A stretch of DNA of 64,000 nt from Rhodospirillaceae bacterium (lineage in GTDB: Bacteria; Pseudomonadota; Alphaproteobacteria; Bin65): contig JAPPLJ010000036.1 in assembly GCA_028819475.1 (NCBI GenBank), positions 112,499-176,498 of the forward strand. The letters are read 5' to 3'. Made by a program: the position numbers and the translations under genes. The notes under the pieces were generated by a model. The model saw only the letters and a list, made by a program, of their open reading frames with translations, did not search any database and was not told the DNA's origin. This document shows positions 57,950-64,000 of the stretch, piece by piece. How positions within the stretch are numbered: position 1 is the first letter of the stretch; every line of letters begins with the position of its first letter.

Positions 57950-60606
57950 CCGAAGCTAGTCTGTCGATCACACGATATCCGCTTCTCGACACCTTGCGCA
58001 ACTTGGTGAAGAGTCGGGCCTCGATCGAGGCATCTGTTCTCACGACCTTTACCTTTGACGCCGCGTTCTATGAAGAAGTCCTGCTTCGAGCATTTGAACG
58101 GGCGGGCAGCCGTTTGAATATTGTCATCGTCGATGCGCGACAGCTCGCGACCTCAATGGATGATCCACTTCGACAACCTGCGCGAGCAGGAAAGGACTAT
58201 CTGCTGGCACCGGTGGTACACCCGACAGCTTTTCATCCAAAAATTCTGACATTGCTGTCGAAAAAGACGTCTATTCTAAGTATCGGTAGCCATAACGCAA
58301 CAAATTCAGGATTTGCCCACAACGAAGAAATCACGACCTTTTGGGGCTCGGAATGTGGAGGTCCGTCTCGAGGCCATCTGCTCAACGCATTAGAATATTG
58401 TCTATACTGGCTGCGTTACACCGGCGCGGCGCAAGAGGCGTTGCTTGACCAAATCGAGCAGCGATTGGACTTCTATGGCCGCCTCGCGAAAGATCTCGAA
58501 CAATTCGAATATCGCTTTATTGGCTCGCATCCCAATAATCAACCTCTTTGGGCGCAAACTATCGACCAAATACAATCCCGCGTGCATCGAATTTCTGTAG
58601 TCAGTCCGTATTTTGACAAGGACTTGCGGGTTCTGAATAGGATGTCAGAAGAACTCGATCCCAGTGAAATCATAGTGGGCTTGCAGCCAGATACGGCGGT
58701 ACTTGAAGCCCCTGAATCTGCCCCAGAAGGTACGCGCTTCGTTGACTCATCGACAATGGGCGCCTTTCGCACTGCCGCCTCTGGAGATAGTTTTGCTCAC
58801 GGCAAAGCAATATTATTTGAAACGGAGTCCGGACCAATCGTTTGCCTTGGAAGTGCAAATGTTACCAAAGCCGGCTGGCTTGGCGGTGAATACAGCAACG
58901 CCGAAGCGATTGTTTCGCTGACCGGGAATGCTGCGCTAAAGGCAGCCACGGAACTTGGGCTAAATGTTTTGAAAACAGCGCCATCGGTTTCTCCTGAAAC
59001 ACTTCAAGCGGTGGCAATTCGCAGTCAGAAACAACGCAAGTGCGAGCGCCAACGGGACTTGAAGATCAAGTCAACTCCCGTGATTGTTGGCGTCCGACAG
59101 GGCAATGCGATCTCAGTTAACGGCTTAAGTCTAGAGGAATGTGAATCGGTAGTTTCGCTCCAAAGCTCGGTCAGTTTTCGGTCTACGAATTTCACAGCAA
59201 CTGAGGGTGGCGTAATTTTAACGACCGATCCTCCTTTGACAGAGGGAGGGCTGGTTCGGATCGATGGCCCCGAAGAGCCTCGAGCGGTGGTCGTGATCAA
59301 TAATGAACATGCTCTACTTGCCGCGATGCGACCAAAGGCTGCTGCCAAGGTGCTCGATCAGTTAGGCCGTCTCGAAAACTACGATGGTTTCGATGAAATT
59401 TTCGATTTGCTTCAGCGACACGTCTTCGAGGAGTTCCAACCGTCCGGAGGGAATGGCGCCTCGAAGCACAACGCTACCGCTGTAGATGGGACTAACCGTC
59501 AACCGGAGCCTGAGACCGCAATACCTTTTGGTCCGCGTGGAATCAGCCTCGCGGCAATACCTCAGTCTAGACGCCAAAACCAATTGCTGGAAGACGGCTT
59601 AGTATCAGAAATCATTGCCGCACTGCTCCGCGCCATAGGGCCGGTTTCGAAACCTGCTCTCGATGGGGATGCACGAAATCTTGATGCTGAGGATTCTTCG
59701 CCAAGTGAGTTGTCGGCCGACGACGTAGCGCAAGCACGAGAAATCGATCCTGACCACTTCGATGTAAACTGGCCCAAGCTTGTCATGGCCTGTCGTAAGC
59801 GCATCGGTTTGATGATCCGTCGACTCAAGAATAAGCTTGAGCAACCGATTCCGGGGCCAGATCGGGCAGCTTGGCTCTTCAACAGGTTATTGCTGGTGCT
59901 TTGCTTGCTGCAGCGGCTCAGAACTCTGCCGCCACCGTCCAATCTCTTACCGGACGGCCATATGCGACCCACTAGCTTAGTGGGTGTCGATCAACTGCGG
60001 GAAGCGTTCAAGGCTGCGATGCAAGGAATGTACGGTAAGGCAGGAATTGCACGGCTGCTGGAGGAGTCTCCATACTATCGAGCTTCAGATGATCGCGCGA
60101 TGCTGGATAACATTCTTCTTTGGATCGCGCACGAGATCGGTGCTGACTTCGAGGAAAGGCCAGTATTCAATGAGCAGCCTGCCGATAAAGCCCGACGGCT
60201 AGGGGACATAGCCGACGTCGTCGTAGTAGCAACCTCGGTCGCTGCCTTTCCATTGGCGCAAGAAGTCGTACACGCAAGTTACCCTTCGAAAAGATTGTGG
60301 AACGATGCCAACACGCCGTCGCCAGACTGGTTCCAACGTCATCATCGACTTGGAACCGGTTTTCAATCATGTCTCACCGAGAAACGCTATCCGAAGTTGA
60401 ACCGCAAGCCGAGAGAAGGAGAGTTCGTCTTTTGGGTAAGTGAGCCAGGCCTTCCCAGGCTTGTGCGAGCGCTGTCCGGAGATAATGCTATTTTAGTTGA
60501 ACTAGGGGCCAATGACAATTCTGGCAAAAGAATTCGTGATTCCTACCTGGATCCCATTGATCTAGACGCCATCATCGCAGGTAATTCCATGGGGGACCCG
60601 TTTTAG
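57946..60606 (+). CDS. 886-residue protein with two phospholipase-D-type HxK motifs
   Basis: 886 residues. The N-terminal ~320 residues form a PLD fold with paired motifs: FHPKIL...IGSHNATNSGF (H97, K99) and FAHGKAIL...LGSANVTKAGW (H285, K287, N305). The Asp of classical HKD is not conserved at either site. The region 340-560 is beta-rich and acidic; 600-886 is helical (MACRKRIGLMIRRLKNKL) and unrecognised. PLD-fold proteins include nucleases of restriction and DISARM systems, so a nuclease is likely. 4-bp overlap with the upstream gene. Confidence 0.82.
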   Translation: MTEASLSITRYPLLDTLRNLVKSRASIEASVLTTFTFDAAFYEEVLLRAFERAGSRLNIVIVDARQLATSMDDPLRQPARAGKDYLLAPVVHPTAFHPKILTLLSKKTSILSIGSHNATNSGFAHNEEITTFWGSECGGPSRGHLLNALEYCLYWLRYTGAAQEALLDQIEQRLDFYGRLAKDLEQFEYRFIGSHPNNQPLWAQTIDQIQSRVHRISVVSPYFDKDLRVLNRMSEELDPSEIIVGLQPDTAVLEAPESAPEGTRFVDSSTMGAFRTAASGDSFAHGKAILFETESGPIVCLGSANVTKAGWLGGEYSNAEAIVSLTGNAALKAATELGLNVLKTAPSVSPETLQAVAIRSQKQRKCERQRDLKIKSTPVIVGVRQGNAISVNGLSLEECESVVSLQSSVSFRSTNFTATEGGVILTTDPPLTEGGLVRIDGPEEPRAVVVINNEHALLAAMRPKAAAKVLDQLGRLENYDGFDEIFDLLQRHVFEEFQPSGGNGASKHNATAVDGTNRQPEPETAIPFGPRGISLAAIPQSRRQNQLLEDGLVSEIIAALLRAIGPVSKPALDGDARNLDAEDSSPSELSADDVAQAREIDPDHFDVNWPKLVMACRKRIGLMIRRLKNKLEQPIPGPDRAAWLFNRLLLVLCLLQRLRTLPPPSNLLPDGHMRPTSLVGVDQLREAFKAAMQGMYGKAGIARLLEESPYYRASDDRAMLDNILLWIAHEIGADFEERPVFNEQPADKARRLGDIADVVVVATSVAAFPLAQEVVHASYPSKRLWNDANTPSPDWFQRHHRLGTGFQSCLTEKRYPKLNRKPREGEFVFWVSEPGLPRLVRALSGDNAILVELGANDNSGKRIRDSYLDPIDLDAIIAGNSMGDPF

Positions 60607-60855
60607 AATATCTCGTGCTTCACTGTGGCTTGTGTCGTTCGTACCGATCATCTTCAATCCGCTCAGCGCTGCGATCCGCGCTATCGTTTGCAAACAGTCC
60701 TCAAGACCGCCTCCACAAATCTCCAGTCCCACAAAGTGAAGATCGGCTCGACCCCTTTTGCTGTTGTCCGTCACAAGAATTCGTCGCCTACCAGCGCTTG
60801 GGTCGTTGACATACACCGTCGCTGCACCTGATCCGCCTATGTATCTGCGGGTCAT
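60562..60855 (-). CDS. possible small gene overlapping the PLD gene end
   Basis: 97 residues from the ATG at 60855 (MTRRYIGGSGAATVYVND), with LHFVGLEICGGGLEDCLQTIARI in the middle. It overlaps the PLD gene antisense by 45 bp. Not recognised; sequence is protein-like but support is weak. Confidence 0.3.
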   Translation of the reverse strand: MTRRYIGGSGAATVYVNDPSAGRRRILVTDNSKRGRADLHFVGLEICGGGLEDCLQTIARIAALSGLKMIGTNDTSHSEARDILKRVPHGITCDDGV

Positions 60856-61017
60856 GTTCCGTGGTGCGTTCCGATGTCGGCATTTCTGCGCTGGCGCTTT
60901 GTCCTGCGGTGATTTCCAGCGATCGGAGTGCGGCGGTCGGCCGGACCCGGTCATCGATCCGCAACCGCTCCGGACCAGTCTCCCGCGTGTCGCTGTCCAC
61001 CTGTGGCGTCGATCCAT

Positions 61018-61380
61018 TTAACGCTCCGTCTTGCGGCGGCCGCGTTCGGCGGCCTTGATAACATCTTGCACGGCCGGCCGCGAGAGCCGGAATTCCTTCG
61101 CAATGGCCGCGGGCTTGAGGCCGGCCTCGTGGGCGGCCAGGATCAGGCGCGCCTGTCCGGGCGTCACCGCGGCCTGCTTACTGCGGGTTTCCGTCCCGGG
61201 CTTCCTGCCGTCCGTCCGGCCGCGCCGGCGCGCCTCGGCGGCCGCGGCTTCCAGCAGCCGGTCCAGCTGCGCGTCGTCGAGATGGCGCAGCGAGCGCTCC
61301 AGATCGGCGGGCAGCGCCATTGCGCCCGCTTTCCTGCCGCCGTCGCCGGACCGCCCGTCCCTGTCCTTTCCTTGCGCCAT
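61018..61380 (-). CDS. small DNA-binding protein with resolvase-type helix-turn-helix
   Basis: 120 residues. Basic and Gly-rich N-terminus, a helical middle (ERSLRHLDDAQLDRLLEAAAAEA), then VTPGQARLILAAHEAGLKPAAIAKEFRLSRPAVQDVIKAA, a Hin/Tn3-resolvase-like HTH without a catalytic domain. Probably a regulator of the neighbouring cassette. Divergent from the small 109-residue gene. Confidence 0.65.
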   Translation of the reverse strand: MAQGKDRDGRSGDGGRKAGAMALPADLERSLRHLDDAQLDRLLEAAAAEARRRGRTDGRKPGTETRSKQAAVTPGQARLILAAHEAGLKPAAIAKEFRLSRPAVQDVIKAAERGRRKTER

Positions 61381-61619
61381 TCCGTCGTCCGCACCGGTCG
61401 CCTGTGGGCCGTGGCGACCGATTACAGCGCAACAGGCCTCTGCCGGCCATAGCGCCGATCCGACTCCGTCCTGCCGACAGGGCCACAGTCCGTTCCGGTT
61501 GGCTTCGCCGCGCCTCTCGCCGTCAAGAGGATGCGCGTGGCCGTGAGCGGGCGGCGGCGGGCATGTCCGGGGAGGGCCTGGCCGCCGCTTTCCCTCATCG
61601 GCACGAAGGAGGCGGCACC

Positions 61620-61949
61620 ATGACGGCAGCCATGGCGATGCCCGGCAACACGGCGGCGACGTTTCTCACCCATTTCTTCGGACCCGGCCTGGCCGACGAC
61701 GACCGCTATCTGATCGAGCGCTTTCGGGCGATGGCGGATGGCGACATTCGCCGCTGCCCGGACGCGGCGCCGAAGGGTGCCAGGCGCCGCAAGGCGAAGC
61801 CGGTCACCGCGACGCTGAAGGCGGTGAAGGATCTGCGGCCCGCGCCCAACGAGATCATCGTCTGCACTGGGCTCAAGACCCGCGGCGGCGTCCAATATTG
61901 GGGTTCTCTTTCGACCTCTTTGTTTTGCGACCGCAAGCAGAAGGGCTGA
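61620..61949 (+). CDS. small cassette protein A1 (EIIVCT family)
   Basis: 109 residues from the ATG at 61620, preceded by GAAGGAGGCGG. FLTHFFGPGLADDDRYLIERFRAMADGDI and the C-terminal APNEIIVCTGLKTRGGVQYWG are shared with the gene at 63489. No known family. An alpha/beta fold is likely. It lies 82 bp upstream of a zinc-ribbon-repeat gene. Function unknown. Confidence 0.75.
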   Translation: MTAAMAMPGNTAATFLTHFFGPGLADDDRYLIERFRAMADGDIRRCPDAAPKGARRRKAKPVTATLKAVKDLRPAPNEIIVCTGLKTRGGVQYWGSLSTSLFCDRKQKG

Positions 61950-62031
61950 CGGCCCCTTCCTGGACGTCCTGCCGGCCCGGCGCCAGCGGGGGGTCCGCCT
62001 TTCACTTTCCCCCCAATTCGAGGAGGCCGGC

Positions 62032-63294
62032 ATGGCCTATGCCGATCCGGCGGTTCGCCGTCGGCGCGACCGCGAGCGCGTCGCCCAGCGCACCGCCGAG
62101 CGCCTCGCGGCCGGCCTGTGCACCAGGTGCGGCAAGACCGAACCCTTGCCGGAGCGCAGACTGTGCGCGCCGTGCAACGAGAAGCGGAACGCAGCCAGCC
62201 GAAGGCGGGACGCCCGTCTGCGCGCAGCGGGCAAGCCGCGGAGAAATCCCGACGACGCGAAGGCCTACGAGCGCGCGCGCCGCCGCCGCGAGCACGCCGC
62301 GCGCAAGGCCGAAGGCATCTGCACCAGGTGCGGCAAGGCTCCCGCGCGCCCCGAACGCACGACCTGCGAGCCCTGCGCCGAGCAGCACCGCGCGCGGGAC
62401 CGCGCCCGTCACGAGCGGGCCAAGGTTGGGGGCGTCCCCTATGGCGGCCGCGATCCGGAAGCGCGGCGCCGGGCCGGCCGCAAGCGCAGCCGCCGGCGCA
62501 GCGAAGCCCGCAAGGAGGCCGGCCTGTGCATCCGCTGCGGCCATGTCCCGCCCGCGCAGGGCCGGGCGCTGTGCGAGCCGTGCCGCGAGAACAGGCGGCA
62601 GGCGAAGCGCGATCGCCATGCCGAACGCCGCGCCGCCGGCCTGTGCGTCAACTGCGCGACGCCCGCGCCCGGCGGCAAGGCCTATTGCGAGCCCTGCGCC
62701 GGGACCCGGTCCCGGCGCCGGAACCGCGAGGCCAAGCGCGAGGCCGACCGCCGGCGCTATGCCGAACGGCGGGCCCGGGGCGATTGCACGTCATGCGGCA
62801 AGCCGGCCGACGGGGCGGCCGAGTGCCGGGCCTGCTGCGAGGCCGCCTGCGCCCGCTACGACGCCCGCCGGGCCGCCGGGGTCTGCGTCAGGTGCAAGAC
62901 CCCTACCTTCGGCGGCACGGCCTATTGCGCGCCCTGCGCCGTCGCCAAGGCCGAACGGCGCGACCGCGAGGCGGAATACGCCGCCCGGCGCCGGCGCTAT
63001 GCCGAGCGAAGGGCGAAGGGCCGCTGCGTCCAGTGCAACGCGCCGGCGCCGGGGATGGCGCGCTGCGAGCCCTGTTCGCGCAAGCACCGGGAGAGTTCGG
63101 GGGCGTTCCGCGGCATCCCGCTCTGGGACCCGACCTGGACGGTGATCGAGATCGCCACCGGCCGGGAGCACGGTCCGTTCGACAGCGAAGCCGAGGTCGC
63201 GCTCTGCCTCGCCTTCGAGAAGCTGGCGCCCGACCAGGTCGAGGTGCTGTGCGACGCCAGCCTCATGTCCACGATTACGGCGCCGCCCTGGTGA
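62032..63294 (+). CDS. zinc-ribbon-repeat protein, 7 CxxC...CxxC modules
   Basis: 420 residues, very basic. Seven modules of the form CTRCGK-x8-CEPC (first at C30, C33, C45, C48; second at C97) recur every 45-50 residues, joined by Arg/Ala helices such as RRRYAERRAKG. The fifth module is irregular (ECRACC). A 65-residue C-terminal domain (LWDPTWTVIEIATGREHGPFD) ends it. Likely binds zinc and nucleic acid. RBS GAGGAGG. Not a named family that I recognise. Paired with small genes on both sides. Confidence 0.8.
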   Translation: MAYADPAVRRRRDRERVAQRTAERLAAGLCTRCGKTEPLPERRLCAPCNEKRNAASRRRDARLRAAGKPRRNPDDAKAYERARRRREHAARKAEGICTRCGKAPARPERTTCEPCAEQHRARDRARHERAKVGGVPYGGRDPEARRRAGRKRSRRRSEARKEAGLCIRCGHVPPAQGRALCEPCRENRRQAKRDRHAERRAAGLCVNCATPAPGGKAYCEPCAGTRSRRRNREAKREADRRRYAERRARGDCTSCGKPADGAAECRACCEAACARYDARRAAGVCVRCKTPTFGGTAYCAPCAVAKAERRDREAEYAARRRRYAERRAKGRCVQCNAPAPGMARCEPCSRKHRESSGAFRGIPLWDPTWTVIEIATGREHGPFDSEAEVALCLAFEKLAPDQVEVLCDASLMSTITAPPW

Positions 63295-63488
63295 GCCGGC
63301 GGCAGGTGCGCCGGGGCCGTTTCCCGCTGCGCCGCCGGCCCGCCGTCCGTCGGCCCGATCCGGTCCCCTTCGCCCCGGTCCCGTCCCGGCGCCGGCGGAA
63401 GCCGGAGCCTGGCCGGGAGAGCGCGGCCGGGCGGCGCCGCGGAGGGAGCCCCCGGCCTTCGCCATCGCACGGGAAGGGGAGGCAGGCC

Positions 63489-63809
63489 ATGCCGATACGC
63501 CGGCCGTCGCAGCGCAGCGCGCAGACCTACCTGGTTCACGTATTCGGGCGCGGGCTCGACGGGGAGCGCTACGCGGTCGAGCGTTTCCGCGCCCGGCCCG
63601 ACGGGCGGATCGACCCGGTCGACGCCGGACAGTCGAAGATCAAGGGGCGCAGGCCGAAGCGCACCATCGCCAGCGCGGCCGAGGTCGGCAGGTTCCGGCC
63701 CGGACGCGACGAGATCATCGTCTGCACCGCCCTCGATCTGAAGGCCTCCGGGCTCCAGTTCTGGGGCTTGCGCGCCAGCGGGCTGGCGGCCGTCCGCCAC
63801 GCCCGCTGA
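63489..63809 (+). CDS. small cassette protein A2 (EIIVCT family)
   Basis: 106 residues from the ATG at 63489 (GGGGAGGCAGG upstream). TYLVHVFGRGLDGERYAVERFRARPDGRI and RDEIIVCTALDLKASGLQFWGLRAS match the gene at 61620 along its length, so the two are diverged duplicates. Function unknown. It precedes the next zinc-ribbon gene by 14 bp. Confidence 0.77.
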   Translation: MPIRRPSQRSAQTYLVHVFGRGLDGERYAVERFRARPDGRIDPVDAGQSKIKGRRPKRTIASAAEVGRFRPGRDEIIVCTALDLKASGLQFWGLRASGLAAVRHAR

Positions 63810-63823
63810 GCCGGGGCGCCGTC

Positions 63824-64000
63824 ATGCCCGGCACCGGCGCCGCCAAGGAGCGCGCCAACGCCCGCCTGCGCCGGCGCTACGCCGAGCGCATCGCGAGCGG
63901 GACATGCACATCGTGCGGCAAGGCTGCCCCCGAGCACGGCCTCAAGGTCTGCGGCAATTGCGCCGCAAAGCGCCGGACCGCGGACCGGGCCCGCCGCGCC
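63824..64000 (+). CDS. second zinc-ribbon-repeat protein, start only
   Basis: 59 residues before the window edge. RLRRRYAERIASGTCTSCGKAAPEHGLKVCGNCAAKRR shows one CxxC...CxxC module (CTSCGK, CGNC) and the same basic linkers as the 420-residue gene. With the gene at 63489 it repeats the small-gene plus zinc-ribbon order. Confidence 0.75.
   Translation, partial: MPGTGAAKERANARLRRRYAERIASGTCTSCGKAAPEHGLKVCGNCAAKRRTADRARRA

Overview
The window is chromosomal DNA of a high-GC alphaproteobacterium, perhaps Rhodospirillales-like. The evidence is the zeta-type F1-ATPase inhibitor (DUF1476), separate purS and purQ, the parE/gatB/fabD/rpsF sequence types, Tat-exported ABC binding proteins and pervasive G+C-rich codon use. 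The genus cannot be fixed from sequence alone. Several stretches are visibly AT-richer and look acquired.

Layout. 1-12.0 kb: an amide/urea-type uptake and hydrolysis locus on the minus strand (binding protein, permease, permease-ATPase fusion, then an ATPase fused in frame to an amidase that leaves the window on the left), a flotillin, an AmiC-like amide sensor divergent from a MarR regulator, an HpaH-type hydratase and a second Tat-exported binding protein. 12.4-17.0 kb: a GYD-domain protein and a complete four-gene polyamine-type ABC importer. 17.4-36.7 kb: mostly housekeeping and core metabolism (DEAD-box helicase, isochorismatase-like hydrolase, entericidin-like lipoprotein, parE, GST, glutamine amidotransferase, methylmalonyl-CoA mutase, purC-purS-purQ, rhomboid protease, ATPase inhibitor, gatB, Old Yellow Enzyme), with the remnant of a Doc toxin module at 28.0-28.4 kb. 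36.9-41.6 kb: an AT-rich SH3-like gene lying directly against fabG-fabD, then rpsF-rpsR-rplI, in which S6 has a TTG start and a long acidic tail carrying a palindromic insertion.

41.8-64 kb is accessory DNA: an intact IS1595-type insertion sequence with a passenger gene and an 8-bp target duplication, a tyrosine integrase, a tRNA-like cloverleaf with an enlarged anticodon loop, three genes with HEPN-type RNxxxH motifs (one is an Abi_2 protein with a possible structured leader), an AlbA/Schlafen-type gene, remnants of a DNA methyltransferase and an integrase, a decayed prophage patch (MuF-like head protein), a translationally coupled two-gene operon encoding a 537-residue protein and an 886-residue phospholipase-D-fold protein, and finally a repeating cassette of a small ~107-residue gene followed by a CxxC zinc-ribbon-repeat gene, seen once in full and again at the right edge.

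Dispersed palindromic repeats of about 125-145 bp with CCGTCATnnCGACCG termini occur at four places plus one half copy. The best candidates for something undescribed are the PLD operon (56.3-60.6 kb), the repeated zinc-ribbon cassette (61.6-64 kb), the HEPN/tRNA-like island (46-53 kb) and the ATPase-amidase fusion (1-2174).
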